From contig MEHQ01001643.1 of NCBI GenBank assembly GCA_008828725.1, positions 348,052 to 412,051 of the forward strand: 64,000 bases of DNA. The letters are read 5' to 3'. The translations under genes and the position numbers were made by a program. A model generated the notes under the pieces. The model was given only the letters and a program-made list of their open reading frames with translations. It did not search any database and was not told where the DNA came from. This DNA comes from Saccharina japonica. Lineage: Eukaryota; Sar; Phaeophyceae; Laminariales; Laminariaceae. Positions 32,201 to 43,690 of the stretch are shown here, piece after piece (the stretch's first letter is position 1; each line of letters opens with the position of its first letter).

Positions 32201-35200
32201 CCTCCCCCCCCCCCCCCACATTGTATGGGGGGGGGGGGGGGGTGTACTCATGTTGTGCACGGCCGTAGTCATATGACCATAGACCCTCGCATCCCTACAA
32301 TGCCGGGACGGAGCGCGTTGGGTTTTCACCAACCAGGCAGACATTGCTTGCACCAAGCGCGAAACGCCGTGAGGTATTGGGCGAGTCGCATGGAGGGTGA
32401 GCTGCATCCTGCTAAGAACCGCCTCTGAGGCGGACTTGCATATGGACGACAGCTTCAATGAGTTAATTTAATTTCTGGTGTGGCCACTTCCGGAGACAGC
32501 AATGGGTTTTACTATGTAACTGCCTCGCGGACGCCTTACCATATTAACACTACGTGATACGACCATTCCCCTTGTGCGGAACAAAGGTTCTCCACCCCGC
32601 ACAAATGATCTACTCGACCGCCAGCTTNNNNNNNNNNNNNNNNNNNNNNNNNNNNNNNNNNNNNNNNNNNNNNNNNNNNNNNNNNNNNNNNNNNNNNNNN
32701 NNNNNNNNNNNNNNNNNNNNNNNNNNNNNNNNNNNNNNNNNNNNNNNNNNNNNNNNNNNNNNNNNNNNNNNNNNNNNNNNNNNNNNNNNNNNNNNNNNNN
32801 NNNNNNNNNNNNNNNNNNNNNNNNNNNNNNNNNNNNNNNNNNNNNNNNNNNNNNNNNNNNNNNNNNNNAAGCTGGCGGTCGAGTAGATCATTTGTGCGGG
32901 GTGGAGAACCTTTGTTCCGCACAAGGGGAATTGTCGTTTCACGTAGTGTTAATATGGTAAGGCGTCCGCGAGGCAGTTACATAGTAAAACCCATTGCTGT
33001 CTCCGGAAGTGGCCACACCAGAAATTAAATTAACTCATTGAAGCTGTCGTCCATATGCAAGTCCGCCTCAGAGGCGGTTCTTAGCAGGATGCAGCTCACC
33101 CTCCATGCGACTCGCCCAATACCTCACGGCGTTTCGCGCTTGGTGCAAGCAATGTCTGCCTGGTTGGTGAAAACCCAACGCGCTCCGTCCCGGCATTGTA
33201 GGGATGCGAGGGTCTATGGTCATATGACTACGGCCGTGCACAACATGAGTACACCCCCCCCCCCCCCCCATACAATGTGTGTTGGCCGGGGGCTGTCGTA
33301 ACCTTAACCCATTCATCCTACACTAATTCCAAGTAGTTTGTCCCCAAATACCTGGGACCAGTTCTTAAGGGCTTAAAGGCCTTTGCTGGGTATATAGCGC
33401 TGATACCACGCTTGCTGTTTTCGACGAACGGATAGATTTCCTACCCGCCGAAACAAAAACCAGCGGGGCGTGAACAGTCCGGATTGGAATGTCGTCCCCG
33501 CGCCCATCGAAGGAAAGGTAGCCGGCTAGCGAGTTAGCACCCCTGTCATGCGGCCATGCTATTAATAGGGTTCTGCGTTTTTAAACCTCGTCCCAGAACC
33601 TTCGAGCGGGCTTGGGCACGAGAGATGCGCCAAGCCCGTAGTGTTTTTTTTTGCTCCGTTCGGCCGCTGTACCTCCCTGGTGCGACAAGCGCGGCCTATT
33701 GATAATCGTTTTTTTTCCAGGCCCAAAAGGTTTGCCGGGGGAATCACAACGACCTGTTAGCGCCGCAGGTCTTTGAGCCGCTGTTTACCGTATTGTTACG
33801 GACGAATTCTATTATTTTGTGTACAGTAACTTTACACCGTCTCAAAAAAAGGTAGGACTAAATTCCTTTAAGTCAGGTCCTACGACCGCCGACCGAGATT
33901 GATTGAATGAGCAGTATACGATTCTCCGAATTATCCAAATTAACCAACACACGCACACAAAATGACGACAGTTACCCAAATGCCCTGCTGCACGAGTACC
34001 AGCTATATACTACAGCACCTTACATTGTTTAAACGTACGAAATACATCGTAAGCACGTTCTCTGAGCTGCAAACTCAGCGACAGGTCCGCTCCTCCCCCC
34101 TTCCTTCCCTCCCTCCTTCCCGTGCAGGCGGCCGATCGTGTCGACGGAAGCACCAACCCGAAGACGAACGCCGATGCCGTGGCGAAAAGAGGCAAGGGCG
34201 GGATAGGCCGAAGGGACGCCAATGACCTCTTTCCCGAAGACTCGGGACACCAGGGGAGCCAGGGGGCGGGAAAGCACAAGGAGCCGAAACGGCGTCTCTT
34301 CGGAGGCGTTACGAACCGCTTCGACAAGTCAGACGCTAACGCTCGCGGGGGTGGCGGTGGCGGTATCGAGGAGGCGGGCAGCGGCGGGGGGGGGGGGGGA
34401 CGCGCGGCCGTGGCGGACTCCCAGCCGCATGAGAGGGTCCAAAGCGGAGGCCGCGCTGTTGCAGGGTGCGGGCTTGTCGGCCTCCGCGACTTCGCCCGAA
34501 GCATCTGGCGGCGAGTCGCGGGAGGAGGGCTCGGGCAAGCCTGCGGGGGCGTCGGTTAAGCCGCAAAAGGGGGGCCCGACGCCGGACCGCTTCACCCGCT
34601 TCTTGGGTAAGATGCTCGGCGTCCGAGATGACGCTTTACCGAGCAGCACGGAGAGCGGTAATAGCGGTGGCGGTGGTAGCGGCGGCGGCGGTAGCGGTAG
34701 CGGTAGCGGTAGCGGTAGCGGTAGCGGCCGCGGTAGAAGTGGTGGCAGCGAAGACACCGCCGCTGCTGACGGGAACGACACTGCTGCCAGTAGTCAAATT
34801 TTACAAGGCGTAAGTGCCACCCAGGGGGGAGTTGTCACCGAGCCCGGTGCCTCTAACGATGTCAGAGGCGAGCATCAGCAGCAACAGCAGCAAGGTGTGT
34901 CCCTCCCTGTCTCCGCGGGAGGAGCGCAGGCTGGGAGCGGCACTGCCGCCGCCGCCGCCGCCGCCGCGCCTAGTGCGGAACCTGAGCCAGTGACTGCCAC
35001 TGCGGTGTACCCTGCCACAACTATCTCCACCGCGACCGCGGACGCTATGCCCATGGCGGTGGCAGTAGCCTTCCCCGTGTCGGAGGGGACTGCGACTGCC
35101 TTGGTGTCGGAGCCCGCTTCGAGTGGGCGTCGGCCGTCTCGAACCGTCGCCGCGGCGACTGGGTTGGAGCCGGCCCCCGGCGCCCGCCGTCCGTCTCGCA

Positions 35201-36914
35201 CGAGCAGGCCGCACAGGACGACGACGCCGGCGGCGGCGGCAGCGGCAGCTCGGACGGGGACCGAATCTCCCGCGGCGGTGCTGGGGGACTCTGTGTTAAT
35301 ATCGGATTGGATAGACAGGGAGCAGAGGGAGAGCGGGGGGCTCGTGAGAGTGTTCTCAGCGCAGCGCGTGCTGGGGAGCAAGGTCCAGAAGAAGTGCCGC
35401 CTGGCCGTTTCTCCGAAGACCATGACTCAGGTGAGGGTTGTCCTTGCCTGCTTTTGTTGGGGGTTTCGATTTGGTGTGTACGTTAGGGCGGGAGCGAGGG
35501 CGGGCGAGTCGACTCTCTTGCTTGGTGTTGTCGTAGTTTTTACCGTGCTCAGCATCCGTCCTTGTTGGAGGTTACTATGCCTGGGTGTTATTTTCAGGGC
35601 CGTGTTGTGTCGGCTGCGAGTGCGCATGGTGGGGGGGGCGGGGGGGGGACACGTACCCCTTACATCTCAGAAAACGATATTCCCTGGTACGTACTCCGCA
35701 TGTGTCATTTCCGTGTGACATTTCCTTCCTTCGTCACGGTACGGCGACCACCCCCCGCCCCCCCCCCCCCCGTGCCTGCTCCATCGATGATTCGGGCCAC
35801 GGATTTGTTTCCAGACACGTTATCCGACATCAAACCCTTGCGCCTGCTCGCCTGCCCCCACCACCGCCACACCCCTCCCTCCGCCCTTCAACAGTTCGAC
35901 GACGTCCACGAGGACAGGGTCACCGGTGGCACGCGAGGAGTAGTCACGGAGCTCAGAGGCCTCCGACACCTCTCTCGGATAACTTCGCGCAAGAAGCACG
36001 CCGACCTGATCGTCTTCCACTTCAAGTCTCGCTCAGGGAGCGGCAGCGCCACCGCCGCCGCCGCTTCGGGGTCGAGGGCAGCCGCGGGGGCGGCGGCGGC
36101 GGGCCACGGGGCTTCCTCCTCGTCTAGCTCGAGGCGGTCGCGAACGAAGCCTTCGTCGGAGCGCGAGCCTGCCGCCGGGCAACCCGACGTCCTGTTTTAC
36201 TTCATGAGGGACCATGCCGAATGCCTCCGCATGGTGAAGGACAACTACCGTAAGGTTACCCAGGGCTCCGGCGGCGGCGATTCCTCATCTAAACCCGCGG
36301 CGGCAGCGGCGTCAGGCTCGACACCCTCGCTGTCGGTTCGGAGAGGGGCTGGGGGGGGAGGGGGAGGGGCGCGGGGAGACTCGTCCCGAACGACCGGTGA
36401 CAGTACCCGGAAGACGACTCGTCAAACGGCGAGAGCCGCAGCCGGGGCGGCCGCAGGAGCCGCTGGGATAGTGGTGGGCGCGGCAGCGGGGATGGCGGTA
36501 GGCGCGGCGGCCGGAGTTGCAGTGGGAGCGGCGTTTTTAGCTGGCCACAGAAAGGGCAGCCACGCGGAGGATAATAAGACGAAATCGAACTCCCCTTCGC
36601 GGTTCAGAAAGCGGGGTGGGAGTGAGGGTCCGGGGGGGGCGTTGGCGGACGCGGATCTCGTGAATAACGGCTGGATCCCGATCGATGCGCCGCGAGGAGA
36701 GCGGCGGCGAGCTGATGCAAGCGGCGGCGGCGGCGGCGGCGTGGTTAGGCCGGCTTCGGCTGGGGGGGCGGTGTCGTCTCGACGGCCTAGCTCGACCTCC
36801 ACCGCTAGCAATGAGAGCAGGGGTCACGGCAGGTCGCGGGGCGCGGGAAGTGCGGATGCGACGAGCGCGGATCGGACCGCTACGGGGGGTCCAAGATGGC
36901 TTGGGCAAGGGTGA
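20283..36914 (+). CDS. TBC1D23: TBC1D23-like protein (TBC, rhodanese, C-terminal domain)
   Basis: Eleven exons: 20283-21254, 22849-22992, 23620-23772, 24106-24198, 24797-24961, 25681-26100, 27081-27512, 28573-28760, 31981-32152, 34128-35430, 35895-36914. All phases fit except one base in exon 10, at a run of 14 G (34386-34399), so about 1,690 residues. Domain order matches animal TBC1D23, a trans-Golgi bridge that captures endosomal vesicles: TBC (about 209-510, with GMHEVLAPF, FRLFRLLLLYHHPRL, VWDVYLYWGDP), rhodanese-like (IIVDCRP at about 608; HFCLVGAGG), and a C-terminal domain (LSRITSRKKHADLIVF). Unlike the human TBC it retains DxxR (D287, R290) and YKQ (Q324). It is over twice the human length because of Ala, Gly/Ser and Gln runs. 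After the C-terminal domain comes a GxxxG-rich hydrophobic stretch. The ATG at 20283 is chosen as start; an acceptor in a repeat opens exon 8. Confidence 0.88.
23205..23340. repeat. GGGTC satellite-like repeat in TBC1D23 intron 2
   Basis: Repeated GGGTC units (CGGGTCGGGTCGGGTC) are followed by the same motif inverted (GCCCGACC). They share CACGGGTC/CGGGTC context with 63307-63412, so this is the same dispersed family seen at the right edge of the window. Confidence 0.6.
24247..24362. repeat. degenerate tandem repeat, TBC1D23 intron 4
   Basis: About seven imperfect units of the form GTAGCCCTTCAAAAGG follow one another between exons 4 and 5. Confidence 0.7.
24585..24762. repeat. ATTTTCG-rich tandem repeat, TBC1D23 intron 4
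   Basis: Units TTCGACATTCGATT and GATTTTC alternate for about 150 bp and end in six GAAC units. The array ends some 35 bp before the exon 5 acceptor. Confidence 0.8.
26613..26993. mobile_element. GATC-rich TIR element (MITE), copy 1
   Basis: The ends are related to CACACCTCGGACAGATC and its inverse. The interior contains CTCATGTTG, GGGAGCCGTATAATCTGC, TGCAGATCCTGCACA and GGCAGGTGAGGAACTAGATG. It lies in TBC1D23 intron 6. It has no coding capacity; a non-autonomous DNA element is inferred. Confidence 0.65.
28300..28602. mobile_element. GATC-rich TIR element, copy 2, abutting TBC1D23 exon 8
   Basis: The left end is GCCTCGGCCAGATAATC. The right end, GATCTGTTCATCCGAGACGTG, is the inverted form with a small insertion. 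It shares the family core (CTCATGTTGCCTGGTGGGAGC). The inferred acceptor of TBC1D23 exon 8 (28571-28572) and the first ten codons of that exon lie inside the right terminal repeat. Confidence 0.6.
29499..29845. mobile_element. GATC-rich TIR element, copy 3 (diverged)
   Basis: It starts GACACACCTCGTACATATC and ends with GTCTGGACTGTGATG. The interior is strongly diverged from the other copies, with partial inverted segments (GCACACCATCTGCATAG and GGTCCAACCCAGGAA). It lies in TBC1D23 intron 8. The ends are approximate. Confidence 0.45.
30748..31100. repeat. three-copy tandem repeat, unit about 115-130 bp
   Basis: Three successive units each contain a T run, then GTAGCCTCTTGTTG or similar, then TGTAACCTCTGTTGAAATTG and GCTTGCGGTGCTCGCTCG. 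It lies in TBC1D23 intron 8. Confidence 0.85.
31588..31905 (-). repeat. G-tract TIR element, solo arm with duplicated tip
   Basis: A reverse-orientation arm about 85-90% identical to the arm at 33008-33259. Its terminal 50 bp (the ATAGTCATACGACTACGG type) occurs twice in a row, each ending in a C run. It lies 75 bp before TBC1D23 exon 9. Confidence 0.8.
32217..33279. mobile_element. G-tract TIR element: near-perfect palindrome around an N gap
   Basis: The left arm (32217-32627) and right arm (32869-33279) are inverted copies over about 400 bp with only a few differences. Both start from CACATTGTATGG and a G/C run. The 241 Ns between them (32628-32868) hide the centre. It lies in TBC1D23 intron 9. 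Similar arms or tips occur at 286-677, 16319-16440, 31588-31905, 43691-43832, 50790-50931, 60356-60412 and 61633-61790. This looks like a foldback or TIR DNA element; no transposase is visible. Confidence 0.75.
32628..32868. other. assembly gap (241 N)
   Basis: A run of N at the centre of the palindrome. Long inverted repeats often break assembly, so the gap size is uncertain. Confidence 0.99.
33319..33366. repeat. TTCCAAGTAGTTTGTCCCC mini-repeat
   Basis: The core is AATTCCAAGTAGTTTGTCCCC, then a short A/T spacer, then GGGACCAGTTCTTAAGGG, so GTCCCC and GGGGAC form a small hairpin. Related copies lie near 1985-2010, 24485-24530, 25190-25240, 29108-29155 (inverted), 47834-47880 (inverted) and 60060-60090. 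It is a dispersed short repeat of unknown class. Confidence 0.7.
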
Positions 36915-37646
36915 TGCGGCGGTATATACAGCGGTAGAACTCGCGTGCACGTGGTAATCGGTAACATCGCGGTTCCCCCGCCTTTGTTAACGGAGCTGTC
37001 TTGACAGGTGTATCGGTTTGCTGGTGTATGTTTTGTGACGCGAATAGTAACTATGCAGAGCGGGCGGGGGAGGGGGGGGGTCGTGAAATTGCGGGGTTGT
37101 AACGTTTAGTTTGTGTCGTGTCGGCTCTCTATTAGTAGGGTGAGCCGCTCCTCCTCTCGTTTAAAACGTATGTGTTTCTCCAGGGTGGATGCTTCAGGGA
37201 TATATGATGCGGACCTGGTCGTCGCTGTCGTGGTCGTGGTTGTGGTCGTGGTGCGCTAAAGCAAGTGTCCAGTTTTGCACAGCAGCAGCAGCAGTAGTAG
37301 TAGTAGTGGTGATGGTCCCGGTGATTGCTGTGTTGAGTGTGCGACGCAGGTATGATATCATGGTGCCATATATCCGTGCGGCGCATGTATGTATCCGGAA
37401 CAGGAGGATGCTCTGTACCGTTGCGCACAGCAAACAACCTCTGATGTTTTTGTCGTGGTTATTTTTCCGAGGGCGCATCACGCCGCCAGATCTGGAGCGT
37501 AAAAAAAATAAAGCAGGCATGGACGATAAAGGGCGAGGATACGAGAGATAATAACACTCGTACACGTCGTATCATACGCGTGCGGTGAATAGTCACCGCC
37601 GGGGCATGGGTGGGCACGAGCAATAAACAAGAGAGGGTAAACCTTC

Positions 37647-37920
37647 CACACATGGGACAGATCATCGATCCCCACCCTCATGGCCTACAAGCCCTTTCAG
37701 GGCAGATACTAATCGTGTTTATGATCTATCAATAGCTTGTGTTGCCGGGTGGGAGCCGTATTATCTGCATGGTCTATTCATGGCGCATATTTCCGAAGTT
37801 GCAGTGGGACTCTTATCTACGAGTACTCGTATTGAATAGTATTCAGCTCCTCATCCTGCACATCAACTACTATCGGCAGGTTGGGTCTATAGTACATGAT
37901 TATTCTACTGTCCGATGTGT
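37647..37920. mobile_element. GATC-rich TIR element, copy 4
   Basis: It begins ACACATGGGACAGATCATC and shares GTGTTGCCGGGTGGGAGCCG and a weak TCCTGCACATC core. The right end is near CTGTCCGATGTG. It is more diverged than copies 1 and 5. Confidence 0.5.
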
Positions 37921-38611
37921 AGACGCCTTTATATCCCTGTATACACTGAAGCATTCCCCCAATCAATGTGAACTGGAGTCTCTTGACACGGAAATAGGTG
38001 TACCGTGTGCCTGCCAAATCCACTTGAAGTATGGCGCGTAGAGATCACAGAGCAGCCAGCAGGCTTGCCATTGCGACGCCCAAGGCCCAGGCCAGCAGAG
38101 GTATCCGCTATTGTTATCGTTAGAGCGGCGAGTTGGCAGGATTTCATTACTGACAACTATTATAGTCGGCTGGCGAAGTTTAGTGATGGCCAGCCGAGTT
38201 GCCGACTTAAGTCAGGCGAACAAAGCGCGCCAAATCCCAGCCAAGGGGGGGCGAGGGGCGAGGGGGCCCCGCCCAAAAAAGAGAAAATATATCCCGCATT
38301 CAACAATCCTTCCTACAAGTTCCTACGTAAGTTTCTTCTGTCGGTATCAAACCCCAAACCACTAAAAAATTATGAGGGGCACTTAGCTTGATTCTCTGAC
38401 GCCAATTCTTGATTCCGTTTCATGACCTCGATTATTGCGAGTTCTTGACCATGATCCGACCCGCGGTATCTCTAGCACAGTACACGTACTCGTATTTAGT
38501 ACTCTTCCCCTCTCTGCTCGACATCTTGCATTGAAAAAAAACTAGACTCTCAGGGAATCAGTTCGCGGCCCCTATCACCCGATAGCCGTTCTATATGGAA
38601 ACCGATCAAGT

Positions 38612-39590
38612 CGGATAGTCGGTGTTTCGGCGGCGGTGTCCCGATACGCCAAATACGCGGATGTGTCGAGCCTGCCTGTACTACAGTAGTTATGTAGGGA
38701 GGGCCTAGAGTTTGGGTGGGGTTCAAGCGGTTAGAAGATTCCCCCTGCATTAGAATGGAAAGGGAAGGTTTCCAAGATATGAGGCCGTCTCAAGACGGGG
38801 TCATGATGTTGGGCTCGGCCGACACCCTCGTATCTACTCGATACGGCCCCGAAGAACGAAATAAGTATGAACCTATGTCATGCATCACGGATGATATGCT
38901 TGAATGTTACAAGGATATTGCATGCTATCGTACAGTAGTGCGTGCTCGAATACTCGCATTGTACTTGCCTGGATCTCTGCCCCCGCGACTAGACTAGAAC
39001 AACAGGAGAGACGGATAGTGAGGAAGGAAGGACCTGTGAGTGGCTAAACTGAACTTACAACAAACTGAAGCTGTAGTGAAGGTGAGTGACAAGTATTTAG
39101 ACCTCGGGCCAGCCATAATATGGTGAACCAGCCATAATATGGTGAAACCAGGGAGATCGGGAGAGTACAACGTCCTCTTCTCGCAATGTAACCATTCCGA
39201 GATCCAGGCAAGTTCAAAGCGAGTATTCAAGCATGCACTACCAGTAAACGATAGCACGCAATAAGCGTGTGATGCGTGTGATGTACAAACACACCATCCA
39301 TGATATGTACATGACGTTGGTCCATCTTTCTTCCCTTTTTCGGGGCCGTATCGAGTAGATACGAGGGTGTCGACCGAGCCCCAACAATATGACCCCATCT
39401 TCAAAAACGGCCTCATACCTTGGAAAATTTCGCTCTCCATTATAGAATGCAGTGGGGAGCGCCTAACCGCTTGATCCCCACTCACACTCTAGGCCCTCCG
39501 TACACAGCTAGCTACTGTAGCACAGGCAGCTACGACACATTATTGTATGTGCCGTATCCGGACACTTCCGCCGTAAACACCAGCATCTTC
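38612..39590. mobile_element. foldback element with about 370-bp inverted arms
   Basis: The left arm (38612-38980) and right arm (39199-39590) are inverted copies at roughly 75-80% identity. Matching blocks include TCGTATCTACTCGATACGGC, TTGCATGCTATCGT, CTTGCCTGGATCTC and GGTGTTTCGGCGG. A loop of about 220 bp contains a small tandem (CCAGCCATAATATGGTGAA, two copies). It is unrelated to the G-tract TIR family. No coding capacity. Confidence 0.75.
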
Positions 39591-40039
39591 GGGAAACGAC
39601 TAACTATTCGTCCGGCCACTCACTACCTGGGGACTTAAGTTATGCCGACTTACAGTTTTGTTCAGCTGTTGCATCAGGTAGACTCCCCCATCGTCTAAGT
39701 ACGTAAATTTCATGTTTAGTAGGCCACCCCTTGGTTTTGTCGCTGGGCTTCCTCGTGTCACAATCAGTGCCAATAGTTGTAACGAGCTTCTTGCTGCATT
39801 GGTTGTGTACGAATACACGAAAAAAAAGAAGTATAGTCCTCATGACTCGCACATACATGCCAAGTACAACCCATCGCGGCCATTCGTCTCCAGCCCTGGC
39901 AGGTAATACACAGCTACTGTACACCTGTGTTGCACTGCCCACAAAATAATCGTGATTTGGCCAAATCTACTTTCAGCAATCGACAACTGGAACAACAATA
40001 CCCCTGTTTTTTTCCTATGGGAAAATATGCAATCCACCA

Positions 40040-40475
40040 CAGCTCCATCAATATCGTCGATCCGGATATCTCCCGCCCCTCAAAATACTCCTTGATGCAC
40101 CCACAGCAGTGTGGCAAAGTGGCAGCCGATTCCGTGCCCTCTACGGTGCGCGACCTCGTCGCTGAAGTTTGAAAATGTGGTTCCAGGTCGTTTTTCTTGT
40201 ACTGTAAACAAGTCGTTTTTTACAGCTCAAAACGAATATTTTTCTCGAAAAATATGAATACGAGTACTCGTATACAGCAGAAAATAAATGACTGCGTTTT
40301 TGTACACGTTTCTTTGATTTTTGAGGCACACTTCTGAGGCCGATTACGCCGTCTGTAGGATCGATCCCGATATCTCCCGCCCCTGCAAACCTTCCTTGCA
40401 TATATACACGGGCACAGGAAGAGTTCTGGGCGATTTCGTCCACGCCTTCCACCGCGACCTCGGCGGTGAAGATTG
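40040..40475. other. two diverged homologous segments, possibly relics of a repeated-domain gene
   Basis: Segments 40040-40170 and 40345-40475 share GATCC(G/C)GATATCTCCCGCCCCT and a second block ending CGCGACCTCG.CG.TGAAG, about 65% alike and GC-richer than their surroundings. On minus, the shared frame reads GAGDI.ID and is broken in one copy. I cannot name a family. Confidence 0.3.
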
Positions 40476-43400
40476 CCTAAACAAGCGGCGTAATTGCTTC
40501 GACCGAAGCTGCTACCTGCTTCCATCTGCAGGAAACTGAATTAATCCAACTCTAGGAGGATCAAGCACCATCAAGCTACCGAACAGGCTCTACCATGAGT
40601 TGATTGAGTTGCTCTGCGTGTCGTGTGTCATTTGGAGGCTTCTGTGGGGAGCACGGTGTCTGTGAAAAGGGCCTTGTTCGGGGCTGATATTGACCCAACC
40701 CCGTTTTCCACAAATCAGGCGTTATCTGAAAGTACTTTTTTGCTCACTTTGTGGGCAGTGCAACACAGGTGTAGCTGTTGTTTTGATGGGCAGGTCATCG
40801 TCAGACATCGTTGCACAACGACTACATGCATCGTTCGACCATACACTATGTACGATATACAAACATATCTCACTGTACGTAGAGGAGCAGTACATCTCAC
40901 TGTAGAATAGCGCCAAATACATGCGTTGTCTTGCTGTTCCCCAGTGTGCTGCTTTTAGTGTTATACGTATGAAGGTTGAACGCTCGCGCGCGCGACGTCC
41001 ATATCATCATACACGATTTTGTATAGATACAAATCATATCATGCTATTAATAGTATGTAAATACTATAAATACCACGATTACTAATGGCATACTACAGTT
41101 ACTGTAGTACAAATACTTCCTCTTCCATGTCACTACATATCAGGGTTCCTTTTAGGCCGGAGGCGCGTGTTGCGCACCCCACACGGGGGCCCGGAGAGCC
41201 CCCTGGGAGGGCTGCCGGAGGCAAAAAACTTCCTTTATCTGCGTTATGAGAAATACCTCCAAAAAACACTTCAAGTTTGCATATATATTTTTTGCCAGAT
41301 CGTTATACCGGTTTGGAGAGCCTAAAACAAATCTAGTATTTTTCCCAAACAAAGTGTTATGGTCCAAATTGACTGATACTGGTACCATGCATGGTGAAAT
41401 GGTGCGATTCAGCTGGTATCAATACGGTCAGACATCCTATCCAACGGCCATCTCAAGCACCAGGTACTGGTACATCTGTAGCAGAATTCATTGTCATGGG
41501 ACAGCCATCTTTCTTTGTATCTTCTACGCACCAATCAGCAAAACCATTATATAATACGTACCCTACGCACTGTAGAAACATATTTATATATATATTATAG
41601 AAAAAGAACAAAACGCGTCTCCACGTTTTTCGCCTGCGGCGCGAAATACTACAAGGAGGGCCTTAACGCAACACGTCATGCGTCATTTCGCGGAAAATAT
41701 TGCACTGCCGCAACACCGCAACACCTAAAAGGAGCCCTCCTACATGGTACTACTGTACTGTACATTTTGCCGAGTCACCGAGGCCTTTCTGCCATGGTTT
41801 GTTTGTGGTTTGAAAATATGATAAAGGCTATACTACTGGAAGCACCGTCGCGACGAACGGCTTGCAGCAAGGGTCCATCAAATAAATGACCCCCCTGTCC
41901 CCACACGAATACCCGCCTCTTTCATGGCTGGTTGCAATAATCGCAATCACTCGTTCTTGCGCGAGTGACTCATTCTATTAACACCTAACATTTCTCCTGC
42001 ATGCTACACCGAGGTTGATCTGATTTCATGGCAGAGGCGATGTCCTTATCAATCATCAGCAGGCCGCCACACAGCCGTCAGTCGTACCTGGTACATCTTC
42101 CATACGATAATGGCCTTTCTTTTTTCTGCACCACCACGTGCTGGTGAGCGTTTATTTCTTCGTTGCTCTGACCCACAGCGGAAAACGGCCGCTCGCTGTC
42201 ATTCTCATAGCATAGCATATATTATCCCATTCGGTACTCAACTCACTCGTACAAGACAAAAAAAGGCGCATGAACATGGATCAATATTAAGGTGTGAGGG
42301 CTCACTAGAGGGCGACGTTGGACACTACTGCTACCGTTGCTGCTGCTGCTGCTGCGGCTACTATTAGTTTTATCCGGTCGTCAGACTCGTGCGACCGTTT
42401 TTGGAAGTGAAACAAGTCCAGAGACCCCGCGACTAATTCACTGTTTGTCTCACTCCGTGAAACTACTTTTCAGGAAACGAATAAAAACCGTTACGAGCCG
42501 ACGACCTCTGCTACATAGCAACACAAAAACGCAAAACGTAACTCAAGGAGCTTAAAATAGCCTGGCTACAACAGCGGTGTACAATACTACTGGTGACTTG
42601 AATTAGCTAAGCCTCTTAAGTACATCCTACGCAAAAAACAAGCCACACAGCCGACAGAAAAGAAGGTAGAAGGAACGACAAAAAACGTTATTCATTGCTA
42701 AAAACAAAACAAAACACACACAACAAGCGAACTTTCGTATGAGAGGAGAAATCTAGATACAGTACAACGCAATCCTCATCGTTTTCAAGTCAAAGCCTGC
42801 ACATGCATACCAAGCGTTTTCCGGGGCACACGCTGCATCGAAACTCCTTTCTGCTGTCAATACATTCATCACGGACTGCCCCCCCCTCCCCCCGCGCGCC
42901 AAACCCAATCGACGGAGAGACACCTCCCGCTTCGCCCCCGACATCGAGAAGGAGACACCTTACACACCTGTCGACAATCCCTATTAATAGGTACTCCTCT
43001 CAGCAACGAACCATTTTTTTCGCGCTTCGGGCAGGCACGATCTACATTATTATCTAGATCCCCTATTTTTTTTATTTTTTTTTAGCGGTTTTAGGATGTT
43101 GTGCAAGAAAACCTGCACCATACAGATCCCGCACGGCAAAACAAAGTGATGCGCGCGCAGGGGATTTACTATGTGTCATACAGATATATATTCCACCCGG
43201 TAGACATGGCCTACAGTAGGTGGTGCAGATAATATCCAGCCAAGTATAAATCAGGGACGGGACATAATTGCCACGAAATATCTAAATCTTGGAGCGGGGA
43301 TCTGACCTGTCTCATGTACGACAGTTTTCAGAGCCCGTTTCACGCTCATCTAAAAAAAACGCCCTCTGATTACAAACAAAACCCATGTACGTAGATGCCG

Positions 43401-43690
43401 GAAGACGCAAAACACGCGCCTTCGGCCCCAAAAAATATGCGGAAGAAGTGCCCATCACGCACAAAGCATTTATCAGCCGGCGACGCCAAACTCACGACGC
43501 TGCCTGCTCCCATCATCACCAACGGGCGCGTGCCGGGCCCCGTGGTGTTGCCTACTGCTTATGCTTCTCTTCCCCTTTGCGGGGCCAACTTCTGATTCCT
43601 CCCGGAAGGGGTTTAACTACCTTGTCTGGTGTCGTTACAGCCTGCGGTACACCAGTTTTCTGATTGGTCAAATATCCTTTCACCAAGGGG

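Larger units (their letters stand above)
36915..42517. other. repeat-rich intergenic stretch after TBC1D23
   Basis: It contains a GATC-rich TIR copy (37647-37920), a 980-bp foldback (38612-39590), a pair of diverged homologous segments (40040-40170 and 40345-40475), a CGGCTACTA-flanked CTG run near 42340, and otherwise only short frames. I see no gene that I can support. Confidence 0.45.

Noticed and set aside
34329-35423. Several long Pro/Leu/Ala-rich minus-strand frames
   Set aside because: They mirror the Gly/Ser/Ala low-complexity coding of TBC1D23 exon 10 on plus.
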